DNA from: Turritopsis dohrnii
Taxonomy: Eukaryota > Cnidaria > Hydrozoa > Anthoathecata > Oceaniidae
Reading direction: 5' to 3'
Assembly (NCBI GenBank): GCA_027922465.2
Contig: BQMF02000366.1
Location: 1 to 64,000, forward strand
DNA length: 64,000 nucleotides
The notes beneath the pieces are model-generated. The model was not told the DNA's origin. It did not search any database and was given only the letters and a program-made list of their open reading frames with translations. Position 1 is the first letter of the stretch; each line of letters opens with the position of its first letter. Of the stretch, positions 1 through 8,145 are shown piece after piece. Position numbers and translations under genes: made by a program.

Positions 1-822
1 TATTATCATATTAGACGAATCATTAAGCGCTTGCAGATACCTCTACCTTTTGAAGATAGTTTCAACCAATACGATAATCCTTATAACAAAGAAGAATTTT
101 TAAAAATCTGTAGTGAATATGGTGTCGATTCTGATCCTAAAAAATACAAAGGGCAATATTTTTACAGCTCGTATCAAAAAAGACGTAGAGACTATCCAAC
201 GCCAGGTCTGAGTTATTTCACAGACGACTCCATGACACGATGGATTATAGAAAAATCTAAAGGCTTTACAAAAACAGGTCTCGTAAAAATTTCAGAGAGT
301 GTTAGAGCATATGCTTATCTTGTTCTTAGTTCACAAGCCTCAGCTCGTTCTTCTATTTTAGGTAATAATTCAAGCTCTTTGACAGCTCAAAGAGTTTTTA
401 TGAACAACTTTGAAGACATTGTTAACCGCAGAGTTGATATTCAAGATGACATTAAACGTTATCAAGATACTTTAAATTACGCTTCAAGCAAAGTTGATTA
501 TTCTGTTGGACAAGGTATTTACATGTTACCTAGTGACATGAATCTAAACATCAAGTCGGGAGTGTCTGGTTATAATAATAAAATTCTCATATCTAATGAC
601 AACTTGAGCCTCGGAAGAAACAAAATGATTAATGTTATGCAAGAGCATCATATTTCACCCAAAGTGACTAGCTCTCCAACAAAAAATAAAAGTTCACAAA
701 AGGAAGTTCATAAAAGAGTAGTGAGTCAAACAGATTCACTCCCATCTCATGAAGAAGAGAAAATAGCTTTGGTTTTAGCGATTACCACGATGTTTAGTAC
801 ATGGTATTATTATTATTATTGA
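1..822 (+). CDS. Polinton-associated protein of unknown function, 5' partial
   Basis: The frame is open from the first base to TGA at 820-822, so the start lies outside the window. At least 274 codons are visible. I do not recognise the family. The middle part is rich in serine and asparagine, with a stretch around SVRAYAYLVLSSQASAR. The C-terminal tail is charged and then ends in a hydrophobic stretch (IALVLAITTMF) that could be a membrane anchor. The last residues are a run of tyrosines encoded by a short TAT/ATT repeat. Its position and orientation beside integrase and polymerase suggest a Polinton gene, possibly structural, but no motif proves this. The last roughly 190 bases of the gene recur at 1307-1483. 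Confidence 0.55.
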   Translation, partial: YYHIRRIIKRLQIPLPFEDSFNQYDNPYNKEEFLKICSEYGVDSDPKKYKGQYFYSSYQKRRRDYPTPGLSYFTDDSMTRWIIEKSKGFTKTGLVKISESVRAYAYLVLSSQASARSSILGNNSSSLTAQRVFMNNFEDIVNRRVDIQDDIKRYQDTLNYASSKVDYSVGQGIYMLPSDMNLNIKSGVSGYNNKILISNDNLSLGRNKMINVMQEHHISPKVTSSPTKNKSSQKEVHKRVVSQTDSLPSHEEEKIALVLAITTMFSTWYYYYY

Positions 823-1306
823 AAACAAAACTCCCTTAGGAGAACCCCCTAGGGTTTTTGTTGTTGTTGTTGTTGTTGTTGTGATACCCTAGAGGGTTTT
901 TAATTCATTGTCTTCGATCTAACCGGCACTCCACCCTGGCTTCTCCAATCCACCAGCTCTGAGCTCTACCCCTAGATCTTAGACTATTTGTGTGTGACTA
1001 CTTACGAACTCCGACTACTACGCACGCAATGGCCGTTCATGATCTGTTCGAGTATATTACATCTAGTCACATTGTTTTTCCCGACAACTTTTGGCACATT
1101 TTGTGGTGAATACCGGGAGCGGACGGCACCATCCAGTTCCAATCTAGCCGCTCCACTAGACCTTCCCTTTCCGGCAGACTCTGTCGCCTGTTCACCACAA
1201 TTTTCAAATTATTCCGCTCTTGGGTTTTATATCATTCATTTAGACCTTAGTGTCTGCTTGTGGTGTCTCTCGGAACGCTATAATTTTGTTTTTATTTTGA
1301 TTCCAT
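823..1306. other. Spacer between the two copies of the gene 3' end
   Basis: This stretch separates the intact 3' end of the first gene from its partial duplicate. It begins with an imperfect stem-loop (830-857) and a (GTT)n microsatellite at about 858-881, then unique sequence that is less AT-rich than its surroundings. A 106-codon open frame at 988-1308 shows no recognisable domain and is probably accidental. I see no gene here. Confidence 0.5.
830..857 (+). terminator. Imperfect stem-loop just after the first gene's stop
   Basis: Eight bases after the TGA, a CCC-TTAGG block can pair with a following CCTA-GGG block, with small bulges, and a T-run follows. It is weaker than the perfect hairpins after the other genes of this element. 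The termination or 3'-end role is inferred from its position only. Confidence 0.35.
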
Positions 1307-1495
1307 AACAAAATGATTAATGTTATGCAAGAGTATCATATTTCACCCAAAGTGACTAGCTCTCCAACACAAACAAAAAATAAAAGTTCACAAAAGAAAG
1401 TTCAAACAGATTCACTCCCATCTCACGAAGAAGAGAAAATAGCTTTGGTTTTAGCGATTACCACGATGTTTAGTATATGGTATGTATTTCGCTGA
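1307..1495 (+). pseudogene. Duplicated 3' fragment of the first Polinton gene
   Basis: Bases 1307-1483 repeat 619-807 closely. Both encode a segment starting MINVMQE and ending at the hydrophobic TTMFS tail, but the second copy has a short insertion (acaaac) and lacks about 18 bases. After TTMFS the copies diverge, and this one ends VFR and stop. With no 5' part it is a gene fragment left by a local duplication with an intervening 0.5 kb. The near identity implies a recent event. Confidence 0.7.
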
Positions 1496-1840
1496 TCAGC
1501 GCATGTAGTTTGCAATTATAGCCGGCATTGTGGATACATGCTAACACTTCTAAGCCCTGGCGTTTGTTGAATTTCGATCGAAATGACGGTAACCTGAATG
1601 TCTCTATGGACCAGAGAAACCTGACAGTGATAAATCACCCAGACGCAATGCTAACCACTCCGCGGTATATTCAACACAACTGCGGGGAAGTGCGCACTCA
1701 TGCAAGTTCTACAACCAGAACATGAGAGATCTACAACCGCCGAAGTATATATACTTCCTCTCAGACGAACTGCGTGGGGTTCGAACACACGACCTTGTTG
1801 TTACAAGTTAGCGTTCTTATCCACCAGACTACGCTGATCT
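1490..1840 (-). mobile_element. tRNA-derived SINE (Val-like head), minus strand
   Basis: Read on the minus strand from about 1840, the sequence has an RNA polymerase III A-box-like run (TAGTCTGGTGGATAAG) and a perfect B box (GTTCGAACCCC) at normal tRNA spacing. The anticodon arm is CTTG/CAAG-like with an AAC-type anticodon, as in tRNA-Val. The body runs to about 1490. The heptamer GCTGATC occurs at both ends (1491-1497 and 1833-1839) and could be the target-site duplication. The arms do not pair well enough for a functional tRNA. The insertion lies inside the Polinton, so it is younger than that element. Confidence 0.6.
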
Positions 1841-2062
1841 GTATGTTATATGTATTGTTAGCTCATTTATGCTATAAAAATGAAACTACTACAAACTGCT
1901 TTTTACTACATTTTTATGAGATATTTAATTGTTTACAATTATGAGTAATTTGTGGTTATAATAATAGAAACTGCTTATGTGTTGTTATTTGTTATGTAAT
2001 AGAAACTTACCACGTACACACAAAAAACTGATATAAAAAGATATGAAACAAGTATATAGACA
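1841..2062 (+). promoter_or_regulatory. Upstream region and TATA-like boxes of the 101-aa gene
   Basis: AT-rich leader. TATAAAA at 2032-2038 lies 25 bases before the ATG, and a second TATATA sits at 2053-2058. Such short leaders recur before the SAP gene and the polymerase gene of the same element. The promoter role is inferred. Confidence 0.4.
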
Positions 2063-2368
2063 ATGGAATTTCCAACAGTTGAAACATTTGAACAAATAAT
2101 CGAACAATCTACATCGATCATAAAGTGGAGGGATCTACCTGAAAACGTGATTTATCATGTTAAATTTGTTTCTACAAAGGCTATGTATGCAGAAGTGCAA
2201 GACGGAACGGGAAATTTATATAAGGTGTGGTTGCCTGAAAGACTTTCCATTGAATTAAATGATTATGGTTGCATCTCTAGAGAGGCCTTTGTCAGACCGA
2301 AAGGTCTCAAACAATCTCAAAAGAATCCAGAAAGACAATTCTTTGATTATGACATTATATGGCGTTAG
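2063..2368 (+). CDS. Small conserved-looking Polinton protein, 101 aa
   Basis: ATG to TAG, 101 codons. The sequence is compact and folded-looking: WRDLPENVIYHV, then alternating hydrophobic strands and a YKVWLPERL segment. This resembles the small beta-rich, possibly OB-fold or ssDNA-binding-like proteins of large DNA elements, but I cannot name a family with confidence. It converges on the integrase gene, with only 66 bases between stops, and shares a hairpin with it. A TATA-like box 25 bases upstream and an uninterrupted frame suggest a real gene. Confidence 0.6.
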   Translation: MEFPTVETFEQIIEQSTSIIKWRDLPENVIYHVKFVSTKAMYAEVQDGTGNLYKVWLPERLSIELNDYGCISREAFVRPKGLKQSQKNPERQFFDYDIIWR

Positions 2369-2386
2369 ATAAAATCTCGTCGACTC

Positions 2387-2411
2387 ATCTTTACTAGAAA
2401 CAAGTAAAGAT
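2387..2411. terminator. Perfect 9-bp stem-loop between convergent genes
   Basis: ATCTTTACT (2387-2395) pairs perfectly with AGTAAAGAT (2403-2411) around a 7-base loop. It lies 18 bases after the stop of the upstream plus-strand gene and 23 bases before the end of the minus-strand integrase, so it could serve both transcripts. It is one of a series of such stems in this element. Confidence 0.5.
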
Positions 2412-2434
2412 ACTTTTTGTATGAGATGTATGAT

Positions 2435-3418
2435 TCACCAACCTTGCACATAATCAGGAGGTAATTCTGTATCTTCAGGTATCAACATCAACTCTTCTTT
2501 TACAAAAGCTCGTTCAGGTCCATCTTGAAGGTAATACATTACACGGTTACCTGGTTGATCTATCACCTCACTCAATCTATAAGTCTTCTTTGACCATATC
2601 CTATCTGTTGCTCTTTTTCGATGGTCATCGTGCTCTTCACCCGGTTGCAATAGATATCTATACAAACCATCTTGAGGTAATTTTTCTTCGGGTGGATAGC
2701 TCTCTCGTTTAGCGAGAAGTACCTCTTTCATTTTAATAGCATCTTTCGGTTTCATATCGATCATCCGAGTCTTCGTATCGTTTAATCTATCCACAAGTTT
2801 ATACAAATATTTGACCCACGTAGATGATACCTTTTCCGAATCGTTCAGTTCTTGAGCATCTTGTATTTTGAATAAATTTTCGGCAAGTATCTTGTTCAAC
2901 GCCTCGACAAACGCTGTATGGGTATGCTTATATTTAGTAGTTACTCTTTTAATTTCGACGTTATTCTCCCCCAACAATTTTGTCACATCCGCTTTGAATT
3001 CTGAACCGTTATCACATTGAAATACTTTTGGATAGTTTAAGGGTCCAACTCTATAGATATCTCTTATCGTATCGGCAACCTCTTTGGCTTTCTTAGTCTT
3101 CAAAGGTCGCGCCACTTTGTAACGTGAAGCAACATCGATACCGGATAAGATGTACTTGTATTTATTACCATATAGCATATCACTAGGCATGTACAATATA
3201 TCAAATTGGTGAATCTCATTCGGTTTAGTCACTTCATAATGTGAACGTTCAGCGTGTTTCGGTGCTGGTAAATGTACTTGCCACAAAGCTTGTTTTGATA
3301 GCCACTTCTTAATTACCTTCGGTTTGAAGTCGAATCCTCTTAGATTGCGAACAGCCTTTTGTCCTTTCCACAAGTTTTGAGGTTGATAATAAATCTCTTG
3401 AAGTTTAGTGTCTGACAT
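2435..3418 (-). CDS. Polinton retroviral-like integrase (DD35E)
   Basis: A 327-residue rve-family integrase that would insert the element into chromosomal DNA, making short target duplications. The catalytic triad is visible: D73 in HQFDILYMP, D136 in FQCDNGSEF and E172 in AFVEALNKIL. Thirty-five residues separate the second D and the E, the classic spacing. The C-terminal part (about 265-327) has the strand-rich SH3/chromo-like region usual in Polinton integrases (RIWSKKTYRL, then YYLQDGPERAFVKEEL). No N-terminal HHCC zinc finger is obvious. I chose the ATG at 3416-3418; the open frame extends five codons further upstream but without an ATG. The frame is intact. It is transcribed divergently from the SAP gene and convergently with the 101-aa gene. 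Confidence 0.9.
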   Translation of the reverse strand: MSDTKLQEIYYQPQNLWKGQKAVRNLRGFDFKPKVIKKWLSKQALWQVHLPAPKHAERSHYEVTKPNEIHQFDILYMPSDMLYGNKYKYILSGIDVASRYKVARPLKTKKAKEVADTIRDIYRVGPLNYPKVFQCDNGSEFKADVTKLLGENNVEIKRVTTKYKHTHTAFVEALNKILAENLFKIQDAQELNDSEKVSSTWVKYLYKLVDRLNDTKTRMIDMKPKDAIKMKEVLLAKRESYPPEEKLPQDGLYRYLLQPGEEHDDHRKRATDRIWSKKTYRLSEVIDQPGNRVMYYLQDGPERAFVKEELMLIPEDTELPPDYVQGW

Positions 3419-3527
3419 TTTATTTATAAACAACGTTTATTTTAGCTCATTTTTTTTTAACAAAAATGACACGAGAAAAGTGACTTAAACGTTGTTTATT
3501 ATCTTTATATAAAGCATAAACATAAAC
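3419..3527. promoter_or_regulatory. Divergent promoter with inverted AAACAACGTTTA motif
   Basis: The 109 bases between integrase and SAP-gene ATGs hold two inverted copies of one motif: ATAAACAACGTTTAT at 3426-3440 and its near reverse complement at 3486-3500 (about 14 of 15 bases). A TATA box (TTATATAAAG, 3505-3514) lies 14 bases before the SAP ATG. Paired inverted motifs in front of two divergent genes suggest a shared activator or repressor site. Confidence 0.45.
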
Positions 3528-3809
3528 ATGACCGACAAAATAGAATCAGATTACAAGTCAATGACTCGTGACGCTTTACGAAAATTATGTGCGTCACGAA
3601 AAATAAAATATGCTAACCTAATGAACAAAGCTAAATTACTCGAGGTGCTTGAGAAAAATGATGAGGATCCATCTTATATTCTCGATCCTGATACGAAACA
3701 AACGGTTAATAAATACTGTTTAAACTGGATAAAAAATAACAGAGAAAAATATCTCAGCTCTCAAAAACGTTATAACGCTAAGAGAGAGAAGAGAGTTTAC
3801 AAAAAATAA
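3528..3809 (+). CDS. Small SAP-domain protein, 93 aa
   Basis: ATG to TAA, 93 residues. Residues about 10-45 (SMTRDALRKLCASRKI, then KAKLLEVLEKN) fit the two-helix SAP/Rho-N DNA-binding fold. The rest is basic, with lysine- and arginine-rich runs and a C terminus ending VYKK. A similar SAP segment opens the neighbouring polymerase protein. A DNA-binding or packaging accessory role is plausible but inferred. The frame is intact, a TATA-like box lies just upstream and a strong hairpin follows. Confidence 0.65.
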   Translation: MTDKIESDYKSMTRDALRKLCASRKIKYANLMNKAKLLEVLEKNDEDPSYILDPDTKQTVNKYCLNWIKNNREKYLSSQKRYNAKREKRVYKK

Positions 3810-3824
3810 ATAAATTGACCCCGC

Positions 3825-3853
3825 TTTTGTTACTTAATCAACGAGTAACAAAA
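3825..3853 (+). terminator. Perfect 10-bp stem-loop after the SAP gene
   Basis: TTTTGTTACT (3825-3834) pairs perfectly with AGTAACAAAA (3844-3853) around a 9-base loop, 15 bases after the TAA. The placement matches the hairpins after the polymerase and between the convergent genes. Confidence 0.55.
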
Positions 3854-3964
3854 ATAGAACACAAAGGTTACGAATCTTTTGGATGAAAAATTGGAAAATG
3901 ATAATTGAAAATTTTAAAAAGTGATTTAAAAAGATATAATCGTGATATATATATATATTACAAC
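3854..3964 (+). promoter_or_regulatory. Leader and TATA-like run of the polymerase gene
   Basis: A TA-repeat at about 3945-3958 ends seven bases before the ATG at 3965. The frame is open upstream of that ATG for 20 codons, but without another ATG, so 3965 is the best start. Confidence 0.4.
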
Positions 3965-5554
3965 ATGACTACTAGAAAAACTGTTGTTGAATTAAAAGCT
4001 CTCGCTAGAGAACGCGGTTTACATGGCTACTCAAAACTCAGAAAAGCTGAGTTGATCGAATTATTAGCAAACCCACCTATCCGACCTGTTCCACCACCAA
4101 GACCTACTAGGTTTAACCGACCTGTTCCACCACCAAGACCTGTTCCATTTATTCCTACCCAACAAGATATGGATATCTTTGAACAGCGAGAAATGTCGAA
4201 AAATAGACCTGTTGTGAAAAGTAAGTTGGATGAATGGAGAGATTGGTTGGTAAATCATGTACCTAAACCTATTAAGGAGAAAACTAGTAAAGCTTTCAAA
4301 ACTTTGAAAGATAAGGTTCTCAATCTGTATAAAAAGGTTAGAAAAGAGAGAGATGAGGATGATAATGTTGTTCGAGAATTAGATCAACGACCACAAATCA
4401 ACTTGATTGAAAGCCATCCAAGAATGAACAGGTATGAGGTTACCGGTATTTTGAATTCAGACCTATCAAATATGATTTTCAACCGAATCAGAGAAGATAT
4501 CGAAATGCGTTCGAGGATTGTTTACAGTTTTACCGCTAAAATTTATCGGGGAAATGGGGAACTTGTAAAGTATGAAAAGACGCTTCCTGGAGAAGGTACT
4601 TATACAAGTTTATCCGCAATCGAGGAGTATATCAAACGATGTGAGAGTCGAAGGTTAGATTTGGACGATGATGGTGTTTGGTCTAAGGCGTATCTACCAG
4701 CAGCCGAGGTTTTCGATAGTCCGGGTGTCTATCAGGGGCGGGTTGAGTTTACTCGAATTATCATAAAAGTCATACACAGCAATGAACCGCTCATGGGTTG
4801 TGGTCCTCTCCCTGATTGGCTTCGTAAGAAGAAATGTATTCACGCTATTGATGATAAAAAGGACAATCTGTGTGTATGGAGATGTCTTGCTATCTACTTT
4901 GGATATTGTGATAATGTGGCAAGACCTGCTGAACGTACTACTACCAAAGCGTTACAACTAGCTCGAGATTTTTATGATGATCAGAACCTAGAAGTTGAGG
5001 ATGTACGAGCTACAAAACTCGTTGATTTTGAAGGTATTGCCAAAAAGTTTAATGTCAATATCCGTCTATATGAATCGAAAAACCAACAGGTTTGGAAATT
5101 GGTGTTTGGTAAAAACCAGTTCAGAAAAAGTTTACCTTGTGTTGATATCGGTCTCTACGAGGGTCATTGCTTCTACATAAAAGATCTTGATGGTTTGACA
5201 CAACACTGGGAATGTGTCGGTTGCGAACAGAGATTTAACAGACACGACAATTATAATAGACACGTAACAGAAAATCTTTGTTCGGGAGGGAAAACCAAGT
5301 TGATATGCAAAGGAGAAAAGTTTAAGCATATCATGAACAGTTCCGATAAGGTATTCTATGGAGGTAACACCCAGTTCAGTTATGCCGGTTGTCGATGGAT
5401 TGAAAAACAATCTGAAATCACAGGTAAACATATTCATCACGCTCTTTGCGGTCATGGGGGTGAGAGATGTGTGAAGATTAATAATCGCGAGATTCTTGTG
5501 GATGGATATGAACCTGAAAGTAATACTGTCTATCAATATTATGGTTGTAAATGA
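3965..5554 (+). pseudogene. Polinton DNA polymerase B, N-terminal region (SAP, OTU-like, zinc finger), ends at in-frame TGA
   Basis: First 529 codons of a very large protein. Residues about 4-38 are a SAP domain. Residues about 38-65 are proline-rich (PVPPPRP repeats). Around 290-405 lies an OTU-like cysteine-protease region, with DNLCVWRC as the likely catalytic cysteine block and GHCFYI as the histidine block. A C2H2-like finger follows (CVGCEQRF to NRH). The segment ending DGYEPESNTVYQYYGC resembles the endonuclease-like motif that often precedes Polinton polymerases. The frame then meets TGA at 5552-5554 where the family context suggests tryptophan, and continues in the same frame. This is either an inactivating mutation or a readthrough site; mutation is more likely. 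OTU and endonuclease calls are from motif memory, not search. Confidence 0.8.
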
Positions 5555-6582
5555 CATGGATGTCCTTGTATAAATGGTGATCCGAAAAAATATCGAGCTA
5601 CACTCGATATGGAGAAAAAAATTAGGAGTCTTGGTTATGATGTTGTTTCAGTTTGGGGGTGTGAAAAACCGGAGTTGAGTACCGTTGAGCTTGAAAAGAA
5701 GTTTGTTCCATACCCATACTTTATCGTGTTTGATTTCGAAACGATACTCCATAAACTCGACCAACAAGTTACGAGTGATCTGACTTTTGACACTAAACAT
5801 ATCGCAGTCAGCGTTGCTATTACCGATAACTTTACAAATAAACCCACCTTTCTTGTAAATTCGGATCCGGAAAAGCTCATCAAAGACTTTATTTTAGATT
5901 TAGAAAAACGGTGGGAGGGCATCTCGAAATGTGTAAGTGAAAAATATTATTTGCCCGACAAAGATTCGCTTCCATCCTCCGTAGTTATGCGACACGAAGC
6001 TTGGTGTAATCAGGTTCCTGTGCTAGGTTTCAATAGCGGTAAATACGATCTCAATATGATCAAGAAGCACTTTGTTAATCATATGACAGAACAGGCCGGT
6101 TCAATCTCTGTGGCTAAGAAAGAAAACAGCTATATGTTTTTGACGACCGGTCAGTTCAAATTTTTAGATGTGAAATCTTATCTTGCACCGGGTCTTTCTT
6201 TTGATGGTTGGTGTAAAGCAAACAATTGTGAAGAACAAAAACTCGTCTTTCCTTATGAATGGTTGGATAGTTTTGAGAAACTTTCTCACATAGGCACTGT
6301 TAAATATGAAGATTTTTACTCGAGTCTCAAGAAAAAGATTTTAATCACTACTCAAGAATATGAAGATTTTAAGGTTGAATTTGAGAAACGTGGGTGTGTT
6401 ACGATGTTGGATTGGTTAAAAGAATATAACTTGGCTGATGTTGTACCGTTTGTTGAAGCTTTGGAGAAGACGCGAGAATATTATTATGGAGACGATATCG
6501 ATATGTTGAAGGATGCTGTATCTATTCCTGGAATTTCGATGACTTATGTTTTGAACAAAGCGTTGAAAATGAAAAAAAAAAA
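5555..6582 (+). pseudogene. Polinton DNA polymerase B, 3'-5' exonuclease region, between TGA and frameshift
   Basis: The same frame resumes after the TGA. It holds the proofreading exonuclease of a protein-primed family B polymerase: Exo I as FIVFDFET (near 5728), Exo II as VLGFNSGKYDLNMI (near 6019-6060) and an Exo III-like YNLADVVPF (near 6426). The frame is lost at an 11-base A-run (6572-6582). Beyond it, the conserved sequence continues in the next frame, consistent with loss of one A. The shifted frame stays open to 6724 but is meaningless there. Homopolymer slippage, by mutation, sequencing error or transcriptional slippage, is the obvious cause. Confidence 0.85.
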
Positions 6583-8097
6583 GGAGAGCCCGATTTGTAT
6601 GCACCCGGACAACCTTGTACGTGTAAATGTTCGAAGGAATGTTATAAACAAGGTTGCAAAGACTGTTCAAAAATACGGAAAGATTGTGAGGCGTGTCCGA
6701 AAAACAAAGCTTACGAGTTGTTGAAAACCGGTATGGTTGGTGGTCCGAGTATTGTGTTTTCCAGATATGCTGAAAGTGGTGTGTCAAAGATACGACCTCA
6801 TAAATATAAAGACGCTAGGGATTGTGAGTCTGTTGTTGGTTTTGATGCAAATAGTTTGTACTTGTTTTGTTCGGGACAGGAGATGCCCTGTGGAAAGGAG
6901 AGTTACATTGAGATCGAAAATCCTACAGATCCGGAGTTTTTGAAAGAGTTTTCCGAGGGTGTATGTGACGGTTCTATTTTTGGTTTTTGTCAGGTAGATA
7001 TTCATGTTCCGGAAGAGTTAAAAGCTAAATTTGAAGAGTTTTCACCTCTGTTTGTTGTCGATAAAATTCCTGAGAGATTAGTACCTCAACATATGAAGGA
7101 TTATCAAACAGCTACAAATAGGATGAATATCAAAGGAACTAAAAAGTTATTGGGGGTTTGTAAGGCGAAGAAGATTTTGTTATATACACCGTTGTTGAAG
7201 TGGTATATAGATCACGGTTTGAAGGTGATTGGAGTATATAAAATTCTGAAATATACAGCGAGCAGGCCTTTCAAATGGTTCCCTAAAGAAGTAACCGATG
7301 CGAGACGAGATGGTGATTCGAACCCTGCATTAAAACAACTCGGTGACACTCATAAACTGAAAGGTAATTCGTTCTACGGTAAAATGATTGAAGATCTCGA
7401 AAAACATACCAATAATACGTACACAAAATCAGAGGAAAATGTCGATAAGGCGTTCAGAAGCCCTTTCTTTGACGATCTTGAAGTCATTAATGAGACGTTT
7501 GAGATCAAAGAGAGAAAACGTCAAGTCAATATAAATCGACCTTATCAATGCGGTATCGCCGTGTACCAATTTGCTAAATTGAGGATGCTTGAGTTTTACT
7601 ACGACTTTCTCGATAAATATATTGACAGGAGGGATTTTGAATTGATTCAAATGGATACGGATAGTATGTACATGGCTCTTTCGTCTAAGTCGTTGGATGA
7701 TATCGTTAAACCCGAACTTAAGGATTATTATTTCAAGCAAGGTAAAGCAGAATTTTTGAGTACGAGTAAATACCACGATAGAACACCGGGTTTATTCAAG
7801 GCGGAGTTCAATGGTACTCGAATGATTGCGCTCACGAGTAAATGTTATTTTGCGGAAAATCAAGATCTGGGTAAATCAAAGTTTAGTTGTAAGGGAATTT
7901 CAAAAAGGCAAAATGAAATGAGTTGGCAGCGATACAAAGAAGCTTTGGATGGTAGTAAGGACATGGCACAAAATATAGGGTTTAGGGTAAGTAATCATAA
8001 GATCGTCACGTACACACAAAAGAAACTAGGTCTAAGCGCTTATTATGACAAACGAATCGTAGCCGATGATGGGATACACACCAAACCTCTATACTAA
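6583..8097 (+). pseudogene. Polinton DNA polymerase B, palm/fingers/thumb domain
   Basis: About 505 codons in the frame following the A-run, ending at TAA 8095-8097. A cysteine cluster (CTCKCSKEC to CEAC) precedes the polymerase core. Motif A is VGFDANSLYL (near 6838), motif B is LKGNSFYGKM (near 7355) and motif C is QMDTDSMYM (near 7648), with the catalytic aspartates all present. The C terminus (SAYYDKR, then DGIHTKPLY) is typical of Polinton polymerases. This enzyme would replicate the element from a protein primer. The domain itself is uninterrupted, so the element lost function recently, if at all. Confidence 0.88.
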
Positions 8098-8120
8098 TCG
8101 AAATTCATTCACGATAACAC

Positions 8121-8145
8121 TTATTAACGCGTTTCACGTTAATAA
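8121..8145 (+). terminator. Perfect 9-bp stem-loop after the polymerase gene
   Basis: TTATTAACG (8121-8129) pairs perfectly with CGTTAATAA (8137-8145) around a 7-base loop, 23 bases after the TAA. It matches in size and position the hairpins after the other genes of this element. Confidence 0.55.

Noticed and set aside
988..1308. 106-codon open frame
   Set aside because: No domain, composition unlike neighbouring genes, and it lies between the two halves of a duplication; probably chance.
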